Assembly: GCA_023394615.1 (NCBI GenBank)
Contig: JAEXAI010000020.1
Span: 1 to 64,000 of the forward strand
DNA from: Actinomycetes bacterium
GTDB lineage: Bacteria > Actinomycetota > Coriobacteriia > Coriobacteriales > Eggerthellaceae
DNA: 64,000 nucleotides
Direction: 5' to 3'
The notes below the pieces were generated by a model, which saw only the letters and a program-made list of their open reading frames with translations, was not told the origin of the DNA and did no database searches. Shown one piece after another: positions 33,766 through 42,487 of this stretch. Each line of letters begins with the position of its first letter. Positions within the stretch are counted from its first letter, which is position 1. Made by a program: the position numbers and the translations under genes.

Positions 33766-33771
33766 TATAAT
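33766..33771 (+). promoter_or_regulatory. -10 box of tRNA-Arg promoter
   Basis: A perfect TATAAT 14 nt before the tRNA 5' end. At a 17-nt spacing the -35 would be TTCGCG (33743-33748), a weak match. The position suits a tRNA promoter with a short leader. Confidence 0.55.
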
Positions 33772-33785
33772 TCACAACGGTTTGT

Positions 33786-33861
33786 GCCCTCGTAGCTCAG
33801 GGGATAGAGCGTCTGCCTCCGGAGCAGAAAGCCGCAGGTTCGAATCCTGTCGAGGGCACCA
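33786..33861 (+). tRNA. tRNA-Arg (anticodon CCG)
   Basis: 76 nt including an encoded CCA. Acceptor GCCCTCG (33786-33792) pairs with CGAGGGC (33851-33857). The D arm has TAGCTCAGGGGATAGAGC. The anticodon arm is TCTGC-CTCCGGA-GCAGA, reading CCG. The T arm is CAGGTTCGAATCCTG. Reads CGG codons. A 15-bp inverted copy of its variable/T-arm segment lies downstream at 33892-33906. Confidence 0.95.
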
Positions 33862-33891
33862 CGGACCGCTCATTGCCGAAGCTGCGACGGT

Positions 33892-33906
33892 ATTCGAACC
33901 TGCGGC
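33892..33906 (-). repeat. Inverted 15-bp copy of the tRNA-Arg T-arm segment
   Basis: ATTCGAACCTGCGGC is the exact reverse complement of 33831-33845 inside tRNA-Arg. It may be a remnant of an attachment-site event, or may let the tRNA precursor form a long-range hairpin acting as a terminator. Confidence 0.6.
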
Positions 33907-33982
33907 AGAGGCGGCAGCGGGCGTTTAGCACAGACCCGTTGAATTGCGGGAACGGAAGATGAACTGGGAAAAGGAGCACTCC

Positions 33983-34516
33983 ATGGCGCTATACACACCG
34001 GCTTACAAGCCGAACGGAAACGAAGTCGCGGTTATCGAGACCTCGAAGGGCACTATACGCGTAAAGCTGGCGGGCGAAGATGCCCCTATCCATGTGGGAA
34101 ATTTCGTTGAACTAGCACAAAAAGGATTTTATGACGATTTGAAATTCCATCGTTACGTAGCTGATTTCGTCATTCAAGGTGGCGATCCCAAAACGCGCGA
34201 TCTTGATACCGCACAGGTATGCCAGGCGGCCAGCAACCCCTTCGGCGGTTTGGGCTCCGGCGGTCCTGGCTATAGCATCAAGGAAGAGTATTCCACGAAC
34301 CCCAACAACAAGCATATAGATGGCACGTTGGCGATGGCTCGCTCACAAGATCCCAATTCAGGTGGATCGCAATTCTACCTGTGCTTGGGCGCACAGCCTT
34401 TCCTCGATTCTGGATACACGGTTTTCGGCCAGACGGTCGACGGCTTGGATGTTGTCTACGAGCTTCGTGTGGGCGATGTCATAAAAACCATCACGATTGA
34501 GGGTGCGAATGCGTAG
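33983..34516 (+). CDS. Cyclophilin-type peptidyl-prolyl isomerase
   Basis: 177 aa from the ATG at 33983 (AAGGAG 6 nt upstream). Cyclophilin core: VIETSKGTIRVKLAGEDAPIHVGNFVELAQKGFYDDLKFHRYVADFVIQGGDP with catalytic Arg, Phe and Gln, then GTLAMARSQDPNSGGSQFYLCL and FLDSGYTVFGQTVDGLDVV. The Trp of human CypA (W121) is Phe-like and H126 is Tyr, as in many bacterial forms, so cyclosporin binding is probably weak. No signal peptide: cytoplasmic folding helper. Stands alone between tRNA-Arg and the TPR gene, 42 nt before the latter. Confidence 0.95.
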   Translation: MALYTPAYKPNGNEVAVIETSKGTIRVKLAGEDAPIHVGNFVELAQKGFYDDLKFHRYVADFVIQGGDPKTRDLDTAQVCQAASNPFGGLGSGGPGYSIKEEYSTNPNNKHIDGTLAMARSQDPNSGGSQFYLCLGAQPFLDSGYTVFGQTVDGLDVVYELRVGDVIKTITIEGANA

Positions 34517-34558
34517 AGGCGCAGAGCACGTTTCGATAGAAGAGAACAGAAGGAATCG

Positions 34559-35935
34559 ATGAACAACGTCTTATTCCAGCAAGCCCAAGCGTCTTATCAA
34601 CGCAAGGACTACGCCTCGGCGCTGCAGGCGTTCACGCAATGCCTTCAGGGAGGCGGCTCGGTGCTTTCACCGGGCGAGATGGGACTTTTGTACCATCAAA
34701 TCGGCAACTGCCTGATGAAACTGCATGACTACGATGAGGCTATCCACGCCTACACGCAGGCAACGTCCGATGCCGCCTACGACAACGTCGGTGCACTTAA
34801 CTGCAACTTGGGCAACTCGTATGCCGCTCTGCATGATTATGAAGATGCGGTAAAGCACTTCGAGATAGCCGTTTCGGACGCGAAATACGATGCGCCCTAC
34901 AAGGCGTATTCGGGCATGGGCAAGGCCTACATGAAGCTGGGCAAGACGGCTGAAGCGGGATCGGCATTTCGTTCGGCAGCTTTGGACGAAATGAATCCGA
35001 ACCCTTCAAAATCGCTATTGAACTTGGGCATCTGCTTCATGGCGCTCAACCGCGCCGCCGACGCGGTGGCGTCATACGAAAGCGCTCTGCAGTTCAACAT
35101 GGATTCAGATACCAAAAACAAGCTCTACGCCAATCTGGGCCAAGCATATACGGCTACCGGTCAGATGCAGCAAGCGGTAAGCGCTTTTGAAATGGCGTTG
35201 GCCGATAAAACGTACTTTTTAAATGATGCCGCCAGCGTGGATTACCAGCGTGCGGTGGGCATGGTGGCCCAAGGCACCGCCGTCATGGCGCCGGTGGATT
35301 CGCCGTCTTTGCCTTCGCAGAGCGGCATGATTCCGGTCAACGACATGTCAGGCTTGGATGTACCTGCAGATGGTACGCCGGTTTATCATGAAACTGATAC
35401 GGCGGCAGCGGCGGACAACCCCTATTACTATGCTGATAGCTATGGTGTGCAGGATGATTACGCATCCAGCGACGACCGCTTTTTTAACGCCTCTGACGAG
35501 GAGTTGGAGCAGTGGAGCAAGGGCGTCGCCAAGCAGGATCGCAAGCGCCGCAACGTGGGCTTGAAAGTGCTCGTGGTGCTGGTGGTAGTAGTGCTTCTAG
35601 CACTGGCAGTAGGTGTTTTCGGCTACACGCAGGGCTACGGCTATCCTACGCAGCAAACGGTTGTGCAGCAGCTGTTTGCTGACAAAGATGCAGCGAAGAC
35701 CAGCGTTTTCGCCAGTGATTTGGATTCTGCCTCGATATCCACCATGCTCGATCCGGTCGTAGAGGACTCCAGTGTGCAGGTTGATGGCACTGACCGTTCC
35801 ATGAATACATCGACTGTTTATGTGACGGCAGATACATCCGGTGGCGGACAAGTGCACTATAAAGTGAAAATGACCCGTTCGGGTCTGGGTTGGAAGGTCT
35901 CGAACATCGAGCTTTACTTCCCCAGCCAGGGTTAA
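34559..35935 (+). CDS. TPR-repeat membrane protein
   Basis: 458 aa. Residues 1-220 hold about six tetratricopeptide repeats (ASYQRKDYASALQAFTQCL, YHQIGNCLMKLHDYDEAIHAYTQA, NLGNSYAALHDYEDAVKHFEIA, GMGKAYMKLGKTAEAGSAF, NLGQAYTATGQMQQAVSAFEMAL). A Pro/Asp/Tyr-rich linker follows (240-320), a basic patch KQDRKRRN, one membrane helix (about 335-358, LKVLVVLVVVVLLALAVGVFGY), and an extracellular C-terminal domain of about 100 residues. Orientation is therefore TPR inside, small domain outside. No family is recognised for the outer domain. It may scaffold envelope or division proteins; it lies two genes upstream of mreB. Confidence 0.75.
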   Translation: MNNVLFQQAQASYQRKDYASALQAFTQCLQGGGSVLSPGEMGLLYHQIGNCLMKLHDYDEAIHAYTQATSDAAYDNVGALNCNLGNSYAALHDYEDAVKHFEIAVSDAKYDAPYKAYSGMGKAYMKLGKTAEAGSAFRSAALDEMNPNPSKSLLNLGICFMALNRAADAVASYESALQFNMDSDTKNKLYANLGQAYTATGQMQQAVSAFEMALADKTYFLNDAASVDYQRAVGMVAQGTAVMAPVDSPSLPSQSGMIPVNDMSGLDVPADGTPVYHETDTAAAADNPYYYADSYGVQDDYASSDDRFFNASDEELEQWSKGVAKQDRKRRNVGLKVLVVLVVVVLLALAVGVFGYTQGYGYPTQQTVVQQLFADKDAAKTSVFASDLDSASISTMLDPVVEDSSVQVDGTDRSMNTSTVYVTADTSGGGQVHYKVKMTRSGLGWKVSNIELYFPSQG

Positions 35936-35983
35936 ACAGATAACAGCAAGCAGTGAGATTTCGAAAGAGAAGGAAAACAGAAC

Positions 35984-36388
35984 ATGGCAGAACAAAAGAC
36001 TTACATCATGATTAAGCCCGACGGTGTGGCCAACGGCCATATTGGCGAAATCGTTAATCGTTTCGAGCGCGCGGGTTTGAAGATCGAGCGCATGGAGCTT
36101 GGCATGGTAAGCGATGCTCAGGCTGCGGCCAACTACAAAGAGCACGAGGGCAAACCGTTTTATGCAGGTCTGATTAGCTACATCACCAGCGGTCCTGTCG
36201 TGAAAATGATTATTTCCGGCGATGGCGCGGTTGCGAAATGCCGTTCGCTGATGGGCGCGACGAATCCTGCTGAGGCAGCTCCTGGCACCATCCGTGGCGA
36301 TTTCGGCCTGATTATGGATGCCAACGTTATTCACGGCTCCGATTCTGTGGAATCCGCCGAGCGAGAGATGGGCATTTTCTTTAACTAA
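35984..36388 (+). CDS. ndk: Nucleoside diphosphate kinase
   Basis: 134 aa, standard bacterial length. KTYIMIKPDGVANGHIGEIVNRFE at the N terminus; RSLMGATNPAEAAPGTIRGDFG; active-site His in NVIHGSDSVESAEREMGIFF. It transfers the gamma phosphate between nucleoside triphosphates through phospho-His, balancing NTP and dNTP pools. RBS AGAAGGA upstream of the ATG. A possible terminator follows at 36400. Confidence 0.98.
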   Translation: MAEQKTYIMIKPDGVANGHIGEIVNRFERAGLKIERMELGMVSDAQAAANYKEHEGKPFYAGLISYITSGPVVKMIISGDGAVAKCRSLMGATNPAEAAPGTIRGDFGLIMDANVIHGSDSVESAEREMGIFFN

Positions 36389-36399
36389 AGCGTTTTATG

Positions 36400-36428
36400 C
36401 GCTCGCTTTTCGAGTGGGCGTTGTTTGG
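36400..36428 (+). terminator. Possible terminator after ndk
   Basis: CGCTCG (36400-36405) and CGAGTG (36411-36416) form a 6-bp stem with one G-U pair around CTTTT, followed by GGCGTTGTTTGG. The T tract is weak. Confidence 0.4.
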
Positions 36429-36443
36429 TATGAGTCGTATGTG

Positions 36444-36476
36444 AAGAGCTGTTTTACCTGAAAGGGAACGGCTCTT
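36444..36476 (+). repeat. 11-bp stem-loop upstream of mreB
   Basis: AAGAGCTGTTT (36444-36454) pairs with GAACGGCTCTT (36466-36476) with two G-U pairs and an 11-nt loop. No T tract follows. Could be a factor-dependent terminator or leader structure between ndk and mreB. Confidence 0.5.
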
Positions 36477-36522
36477 CGCTCATATAGGGGGCCTGTGGAT
36501 TTTACGCAGGTAGAATCCCCTG

Positions 36523-36531
36523 TGATAGAAT
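36523..36531 (+). promoter_or_regulatory. Extended -10 promoter of mreB
   Basis: TGA-TAGAAT is an extended -10 39 nt before the mreB ATG at 36570. A second TAGAAT lies at 36511-36516. No strong -35; the best nearby is TTTACG at 36501. Confidence 0.5.
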
Positions 36532-36569
36532 AAGTGTTTGCATATTTCGAGATTTAGGGGTTTGCCTTT

Positions 36570-37619
36570 ATGTCGTTTTTAGATTTACTCAACGGTGGTT
36601 CTGCATCGTACGATATGGCGATCGACCTCGGTACCGCGAACACGTTAGTTGCGATTACGGGCCAGGGAGTCGTTATCAACGAGCCTTCCGTTGTCGCCAT
36701 AGAGAAAAGCACGCATCGCGTGCTGGCCGTAGGTCATGAGGCCAAAAACATGATCAACCATACGCCGGATGCGTTTTCGGCGGAACACCCGTTGCACGAC
36801 GGCGTTATCGCAGATTACGATGTGACCGAGGCCATGCTCTCGGCGTTTATAAACAAGGCCGCTACGCGCAAGTATCCGTGGCAGCCCAAGCCGCGCATTG
36901 TGGTGTGTATCCCATGCGGAGCTACCTCAGTGGAAAAACGCGCGGTCTTCGAGGCCACTATCCAGGCTGGTGCCCGTCAGGCGTATCTGATAGAGGAACC
37001 CATGGCAGCTGCCATGGGTGCCGATTTGCCCGTGACCGAGCCAACTGGCTCGATGGTCGTGGATATCGGCGGCGGCACGACCGAAGTGGCCGTTATATCT
37101 TTGGGCGGCATCGTGACCAGCTCTTCTTTGCGCTTGGCAGGCAATCGTATGGACGAATCCATCGCTATGTACCTGCGTGATCTTTTGGGCATCAAGATAG
37201 GCGAGCGCACGGCCGAGATTATCAAGATAAAGATTGGCTCCATCATTCCTTTCGAGGACGGGCGAGAGCGCGATATGATTATCAGCGGTCAGGATGTTCT
37301 GACCGAACAGCCTAAAGAAGTGACGATTCAGTCGGAAGACGTGCGTGCTTCCCTGCAAGCGCCTATCGATGAGATGGTGCTGCATATCAAGGAGACATTC
37401 AAAAAAACCAATCCCGACTTGGCCAGCGATATCATCCAAAACGGTATTTTGCTGACCGGCGGCGGCGGTTTGCTTTCGGGCTTGGACACCTATCTAACCC
37501 AACAGCTTGAGATTCCGGTATGGGTAAGCGAAACAGCATTGACCAACGTGGTCATCGGCTGCTTGAAAGTGCTTGAGACCCCCTCGGCCCTCAAGCAGAC
37601 CCTGATGCGCTCCCGATAG
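36570..37619 (+). CDS. mreB: Rod-shape actin MreB
   Basis: 349 aa. Actin-fold ATPase: phosphate 1 AIDLGTANTLVAITGQG, VVCIPCGATSVEKRAV, EEPMAAAMGADLPV, phosphate 2 VVDIGGGTTEVAVISLGG, adenosine motif ILLTGGGGLLSGLD. The membrane-proximal N-terminal segment (SFLDLL) may act as an amphipathic anchor. It forms membrane filaments that steer lateral wall synthesis. First gene of mreB-mreC-mreD-mrdA-rodA. The presence of MreB implies rod-shaped growth by lateral synthesis, unlike tip-growing actinobacteria. Confidence 0.97.
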   Translation: MSFLDLLNGGSASYDMAIDLGTANTLVAITGQGVVINEPSVVAIEKSTHRVLAVGHEAKNMINHTPDAFSAEHPLHDGVIADYDVTEAMLSAFINKAATRKYPWQPKPRIVVCIPCGATSVEKRAVFEATIQAGARQAYLIEEPMAAAMGADLPVTEPTGSMVVDIGGGTTEVAVISLGGIVTSSSLRLAGNRMDESIAMYLRDLLGIKIGERTAEIIKIKIGSIIPFEDGRERDMIISGQDVLTEQPKEVTIQSEDVRASLQAPIDEMVLHIKETFKKTNPDLASDIIQNGILLTGGGGLLSGLDTYLTQQLEIPVWVSETALTNVVIGCLKVLETPSALKQTLMRSR

Positions 37620-37634
37620 GCAGTTCCTTCGGGT

Positions 37635-38576
37635 ATGGCATGGAATTTCAAACAAGATTCATCAGCAGCTAAGTCGTATATCCTGCTCGCGGTATTGCTG
37701 GTGATTTCGCTTGTCTGCGTGACGATGTATTCGCGCGAGGGCACATCAGGGTTTCTGCACAATCTGCAAGCGACGGTATCGGGTGCATCAGCGCCGGTGA
37801 AGTCCGTAAGCGGTGCGCTTTCCAGTGCAGAGTCGTCTACGTCTGATGCGATATCCGATGCGACGGCAGATGCGAACACCTTATCGGGGCTGCGGACTCA
37901 AAACGAGCAGCTGCGCGCGACTATCGCTGAGTTGGAAGAGTATCGCCAAGAGGCCGAGCGCTTGCAGGATCTGCTTGATTTGAAGGATTCCTACAACGCT
38001 GAGGGTGTGAGCGCTCGCGTGCTTTCGCGCTCGAGTGATTCATGGAACCAGATGGTTACCATCGATAAGGGGACTAACGACGGAGTGCGTGCCGGCTTGC
38101 CGGTGATGGGTCCCAGTGGACTTTTGGGGCAAGTGGTGTCCACGTCTGCCAGCACTTCTGACATCCGCTTGATCACCGACCCTCAATCGGGCGTTTCCGT
38201 GATGATTCAGTCATCGCGCAAAGAAGGCATCCTGAAAGGCTCCTTCGATGGGCTTTTGTACCTGCAGAATATCGATGACGACGCTGAAGTGAAGACTGGC
38301 GACGTTGTGATTACGTCCGGCTTGGGTGGCGGGTATTTCAGCGGCATCATGGTGGGCACGGTCGTGAAGGTGGAAGGCGAGACGGGTTCCACTACGCGCA
38401 AGATCGTAGTGAGCCCCAACAGTTCTACCGACCCGCTCGAAGAGGTGTTGGTGGTCACATCGATGAGCTCAACGAGCGATTCAAACACATCCTCGTCAAC
38501 AACGAGCTCGTCGTCTTCGAGCAGCACTTCGAATTCGTCGAGTGCTGCATCCTCATCAAATTCCAACGGCAACTGA
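37635..38576 (+). CDS. mreC: Rod-shape protein MreC
   Basis: 313 aa. One N-terminal membrane helix (about 14-31, YILLAVLLVISLVCVTMYS), a coiled coil (about 75-118, LRTQNEQLRATIAELEEYRQEAERLQDLL), and the MreC beta domain: ARVLSRSSDSWNQMVTIDKGTNDGVRAGLPV, GLLGQVV, GDVVITSGLGGGYFSGIMVG. The last 45 residues are an unusual Ser/Asn/Thr run, probably a flexible extracellular tail. Links MreB inside to PBP2 outside. Fifteen nt after mreB. Confidence 0.95.
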   Translation: MAWNFKQDSSAAKSYILLAVLLVISLVCVTMYSREGTSGFLHNLQATVSGASAPVKSVSGALSSAESSTSDAISDATADANTLSGLRTQNEQLRATIAELEEYRQEAERLQDLLDLKDSYNAEGVSARVLSRSSDSWNQMVTIDKGTNDGVRAGLPVMGPSGLLGQVVSTSASTSDIRLITDPQSGVSVMIQSSRKEGILKGSFDGLLYLQNIDDDAEVKTGDVVITSGLGGGYFSGIMVGTVVKVEGETGSTTRKIVVSPNSSTDPLEEVLVVTSMSSTSDSNTSSSTTSSSSSSSTSNSSSAASSSNSNGN

Positions 38577-38593
38577 GAAAGGCAGGCAGCACA

Positions 38594-39121
38594 ATGCAAC
38601 ATGAAACGACGATAGCTGTTGTCGGTGCCATCATCGCCGTAGTATTGCAGGTGGTGCTCGCTCCGAATATCGCGATATTCTCGGCAATGCCGAATTTTCT
38701 GGTGGTTTACACCTTGGTGCTGTCTATGCTGATGGAAGGCGACTCGTTCATCGTGTTCGCTTTCGTGCTGGGCATGACCAGCGATCTTTTGGGCTATGGC
38801 CCTGTTGGATCGATGGCGTTTTTGCTGATAATCGCATCGTTTGCGGCATCGCGTGCTTTCGCCGTATTCGGCAACGGTACCGTGTTCGTGCCTTTGGCTG
38901 TTCTGATGATCCTGTCCATGTTGGCAGAGATCTTCTATGCGGTGTTTGTGGTCACATCAGGCATGACCAGTGGTGTTATAGACGCGTTTTTATATCGCGC
39001 TTTCCCGTGTGCCCTCTACGATTGCGTTGTCGGTCTTTTGATATATCCCATCATGTCGCATTTCCTGGTCACCGAGCAAGCGACGATGGGATCTGCCACC
39101 CCAACGGCCCACCTACGTTAG
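38594..39121 (+). CDS. mreD: Rod-shape protein MreD
   Basis: 175 aa, five or six membrane helices: TIAVVGAIIAVVLQVVLAP, FLVVYTLVLSMLMEG, FIVFAFVLGMTSDLLGYGPVG, MAFLLIIASFAASRAF, LAVLMILSMLAEIFYAVFV, CVVGLLIYPIMSHFLV. The GMTSDLLGYGPVGSMAF loop is typical of MreD, including the conserved Asp. It works with MreC in the elongasome. Assignment rests on the helix pattern, that loop and its position between mreC and mrdA. Confidence 0.9.
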   Translation: MQHETTIAVVGAIIAVVLQVVLAPNIAIFSAMPNFLVVYTLVLSMLMEGDSFIVFAFVLGMTSDLLGYGPVGSMAFLLIIASFAASRAFAVFGNGTVFVPLAVLMILSMLAEIFYAVFVVTSGMTSGVIDAFLYRAFPCALYDCVVGLLIYPIMSHFLVTEQATMGSATPTAHLR

Positions 39122-39131
39122 GGGGTCCTAC

Positions 39132-41273
39132 GTGCTGTTTGCGATCATAGCGGGCTTAGCGACGCTTGCGGCGGCAGCTGTCGTGGTGGTCGTGGTACTC
39201 AAACGCAGGAAAAAGGGTTCCGACGGTGTTGTTTCCCAGGCGAATTTCAATTCCATCGACACATTCGGTGTGGGCCCTTCCGCAAAGGCGAAGCACGGTT
39301 TTGGCGGAGCTGAACCGCAGGTATCGCATTCCCAAACGGCCAGCGGATCCCCCGGAGAGAGTCTGCAATCGCGTTTTGTGGCCATGGGCGTGCTCGGTGC
39401 GGCGATTTTCGGTTCGCTGGCAGCGAAACTGTGGAGCATGCAGGTGATGCAATCGGCCAGCTATTCGCGCCAAGCGGCCGAGAACCTCTATACCACCGTC
39501 TACACTCCGGCGCCGCGCGGCATTATATACGACGCTTCGGGCATCGCTTTGGTAAAGAACAAATCGAGCTTTACGATTTTGGCTACATCGGATGTGGCAA
39601 ACAACTACGATGTGGTTTTGCGCCTCTCGGCGCTTTTGGGCATCCCATTTGAGATTGTGAGACAGCGCATACTGGACTCTTCCACCGGCGCGCAGAACAA
39701 CCGCGTGGTGACAAGCGATGCATCGCTGCGCAACCTCGCATTCATTTCTGAGCATGCTGATGCCTTCACGGGCATTACCTGTGAAACGCGCACGACGCGC
39801 GTTTATCCCTACAAAGCACTGGCGGCTCATGCGCTCGGCTACATCAGCACCGTCTCCGACACCGAGCTAAACAATCCGCCTGCCGGGCGCAATATCGAAT
39901 CAGGCGATCTTGTGGGCAAATCGGGTGTCGAGGCCACCTACGAGGACCTGCTGGCGGGCGATCACGGCACGCGCACGCTTCTGACGGATGCCGACGGCAA
40001 TGTGCAGGAAGTGGTCAGCGAGACTGATCCGACGCGTGGAAACGACTTGTACCTGACCATACGCGGCCCTGTGCAGCAAGTCTCAGACCAGACGATGCGC
40101 GACACCATAGCCCCCAATGGCAAGTTGGGTTCGTCTTTGGGCACCGCCGCGGCGCTTATATGTTTGGATGCGCGCAACGGGGAAGTGGTCGCGCTTTCGA
40201 ATTTCCCCACCTATACGCCCGAGAGCTTCATCGGCGGTATATCGCAGGACGTGTGGGACCAGTTCAACACGGAGGATTCCCATTACCCGCTGATGGATCG
40301 TGTGGTATCCGGTGCGTATCCGGCCGCATCCACCTACAAGGCCTTCACCGCCATGGCGGCGCTGACCTACGGCATCGCCACCAGCACCACCACGTACAAT
40401 TGCACGGGCACCTGGACTGGTTTTGGATCGGATTATCCACAGAAGTGCTGGTTGGAAACGGGCCATGGCACGCTGGATTTGATAGGCGGCATCGCCCATT
40501 CCTGCGACGTGGTTTTCTACGACATAGCCAAAGGATTCTGGGATAAACAGGATTCCTTGGGGCTGACCGCTATGCAAAGCTACATAGAAGAATACGGCTT
40601 CGGGCGCGTGACGGGCATCGATTTGGCGGGTGAGGCTGCCGGTCGTGTGCCTACGCCCCAATGGAAGGCCGAGTATTTCAAAGACGCCCCCGAGCAGGCC
40701 ACATGGCAGGGCGGCGATATGACGAACATGAGCATCGGACAGGGCTACGTACTGGTCACTCCTGTGCAGCTGGCCTGCGGTTATATGGGTATCGCTACGG
40801 GCAAAATATACAAACCGCATCTTTTGAAAGAAGTGCGCAATTCATTTGGCGACACTGTGGTAAAGGCTAAAGCCGAGCAAACCTACACGCCCGAGATGAC
40901 CAATGAGAACGTGGCGGTGGTTCGTGAGGGATTGAAGCAGGTGATGACCCTGAACGGCTATACCAGCAAATTTTTGCCAGATATCGATTATGTGATTGCC
41001 GGCAAAACGGGTACGGCCGAGGTTGCTGGCAAGTCCGACTACACGTGGTTTGCGGGATACGCTCCTGCAGATGACCCGAAATTCGTGGTGGCATGCGTGG
41101 TGGAAGAGGGCAAGGTGACGACGACCACGTCGGTTCCCATAGGCATGGCCGTGCTGAACGCCGCAATGGAATCGGAAGCAGGCACCATAGACAAGACCAT
41201 GAGTGCCATATCCGGGGCCTATGAGACTGTTGCCTACACTCAATCGTCCTCGACCACTTCGCGTACGGACTAG
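39132..41273 (+). CDS. mrdA: Penicillin-binding protein 2 (elongasome transpeptidase)
   Basis: 713 aa from a GTG at 39132 preceded by GGGGG. Class B PBP: N-terminal helix (2-23), a long polar insert (25-85), then a second hydrophobic stretch VLGAAIFGSLAAKLWSM. The dimerisation/pedestal domain has APRGIIYDASGIALVKNKSSF and EATYEDLLAGDHGTRTL. The transpeptidase domain has nucleophile S400 in ASTYK, an SCD second motif (in HSCDVVFYD), and K625 in AGKTGTAE. It cross-links lateral wall peptidoglycan with RodA. The apparent extra N-terminal helix before the usual one is odd and could reflect a fused leader. The Asp in the second motif is also seen in other PBP2 proteins. Confidence 0.94.
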   Translation: MLFAIIAGLATLAAAAVVVVVVLKRRKKGSDGVVSQANFNSIDTFGVGPSAKAKHGFGGAEPQVSHSQTASGSPGESLQSRFVAMGVLGAAIFGSLAAKLWSMQVMQSASYSRQAAENLYTTVYTPAPRGIIYDASGIALVKNKSSFTILATSDVANNYDVVLRLSALLGIPFEIVRQRILDSSTGAQNNRVVTSDASLRNLAFISEHADAFTGITCETRTTRVYPYKALAAHALGYISTVSDTELNNPPAGRNIESGDLVGKSGVEATYEDLLAGDHGTRTLLTDADGNVQEVVSETDPTRGNDLYLTIRGPVQQVSDQTMRDTIAPNGKLGSSLGTAAALICLDARNGEVVALSNFPTYTPESFIGGISQDVWDQFNTEDSHYPLMDRVVSGAYPAASTYKAFTAMAALTYGIATSTTTYNCTGTWTGFGSDYPQKCWLETGHGTLDLIGGIAHSCDVVFYDIAKGFWDKQDSLGLTAMQSYIEEYGFGRVTGIDLAGEAAGRVPTPQWKAEYFKDAPEQATWQGGDMTNMSIGQGYVLVTPVQLACGYMGIATGKIYKPHLLKEVRNSFGDTVVKAKAEQTYTPEMTNENVAVVREGLKQVMTLNGYTSKFLPDIDYVIAGKTGTAEVAGKSDYTWFAGYAPADDPKFVVACVVEEGKVTTTTSVPIGMAVLNAAMESEAGTIDKTMSAISGAYETVAYTQSSSTTSRTD

Positions 41274-41288
41274 GAAAGGAGGCCGAAA

Positions 41289-42473
41289 ATGCAAAGGATG
41301 CAGCAGATATCGTCGGTGAAGATGCCGAACAAGCAGGTGGCGGCCTCTACACGACCGCGCCGCTTCAAATACATCAACGCCCCTTTTCTGGTAGCTGTGT
41401 TTGCTTTGGTGCTCTACGGTCTGCTCGTGGTCTACTCGGCCACGTCGACCAACGCCAACTATAGCTTCAACAAACAACTCTCAGGCGTGCTCATCGGCAC
41501 CGTGCTGATGCTCGTGCTTTTTCGTTTCGACTACCACCAGCTATCGCATTACATGGTGTTTTTCCTCATCATCAACGTCGTGCTCATCATGATGCCGCAT
41601 CTTCCTGTCATAGGCATGTCGGCCAAGGGTGCCACGTCCTGGGTCAGCATCGGTCCTGTCAGTTTTCAACCTGGCGAGTTCGCGAAGATTACGGTGATCA
41701 TGCTGGCAGCCAGCGTGATGGCACGCTATGGCGGGCATTTGGACAGCCTGCGCGAATACGTGAAATCTGTCGTCATCATGGGCATTCCGTTCGTGTGCAT
41801 TCTCACGCAGCCCGACTTGGGGACCGGCTTGGTCTACATGTTCATCGATGCCGTTGCTCTGATTGTGGGAGGTGCCAAGCCGAAATATATTTTGGGCACA
41901 TTGGCTATATTGGTGTTGTGCGTGGTGGGCGTGTTCGCGTTGGATCCTATTGCCGATAGCATCGCTGGCAAGGACACGCTTCTGAAAGACTATCAGCGCG
42001 CCAGGTTGTTGGTGTTTTTGGACAACAGCTACGATCCCACAGGCGATGGTTACAACTTGCAGCAGGCAAAAATCGCCATCGGTAGTGGCGGCTTTTTCGG
42101 CAAGGGGTATATGAACGCCACCCAGTCGTCGTTGGGATATCTGCCTGAAGCGCCCACCGACTTCATATTCTGCGTTCTGGCCGAAGAAATGGGTTTTGCA
42201 GGGGCTTTGCTTTTACTGCTGCTTTACGCTGCGCTCATCGTTATATGTTTCCGTATAGCGTATAATGCCAACGACTTGTTCGGTATGGTCATGGTCATGT
42301 GCATTGCAGGCATGTGGCTGTTCCAGATACTCGAGAATATAGGAATGACCTGCGGGCTTATGCCCATTACAGGCATTCCGCTGCCATTTATGAGCTATGG
42401 ATCATCGTTTATGGTGGTGAACTTCGTTTTGCTGGGGTTCATCGGATCCGTGTGGGCTCACAACGGTCGATAG
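41289..42473 (+). CDS. rodA: RodA lipid II polymerase (SEDS)
   Basis: 394 aa, RBS AAAGGAGG 6 nt upstream. SEDS family, about ten helices: FLVAVFALVLYGLLVVYSAT, QLSGVLIGTVLMLVLFRFD, SWVSIGPVSFQPGEFAKITVIM (conserved QPSE-like segment, here QPGE), ILTQPDLGTGLVYMFIDAVAL (active-site Asp), QQAKIAIGSGGFFGKGYMNATQSSLGYLPEAPTDFIFCVLAEEMGFAGAL, and PITGIPLPFMSYGSSFMVV. Polymerises glycan strands from lipid II together with PBP2. Last of the shape cluster proper. Confidence 0.96.
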   Translation: MQRMQQISSVKMPNKQVAASTRPRRFKYINAPFLVAVFALVLYGLLVVYSATSTNANYSFNKQLSGVLIGTVLMLVLFRFDYHQLSHYMVFFLIINVVLIMMPHLPVIGMSAKGATSWVSIGPVSFQPGEFAKITVIMLAASVMARYGGHLDSLREYVKSVVIMGIPFVCILTQPDLGTGLVYMFIDAVALIVGGAKPKYILGTLAILVLCVVGVFALDPIADSIAGKDTLLKDYQRARLLVFLDNSYDPTGDGYNLQQAKIAIGSGGFFGKGYMNATQSSLGYLPEAPTDFIFCVLAEEMGFAGALLLLLLYAALIVICFRIAYNANDLFGMVMVMCIAGMWLFQILENIGMTCGLMPITGIPLPFMSYGSSFMVVNFVLLGFIGSVWAHNGR

Positions 42474-42487
42474 GGAAAGAGGCAACA

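Noticed and set aside
33797..33979. Minus-strand frame ending in STGFEPAAFCSGGRRSIP
   Set aside because: This is the familiar spurious translation antisense to a tRNA-Arg gene.
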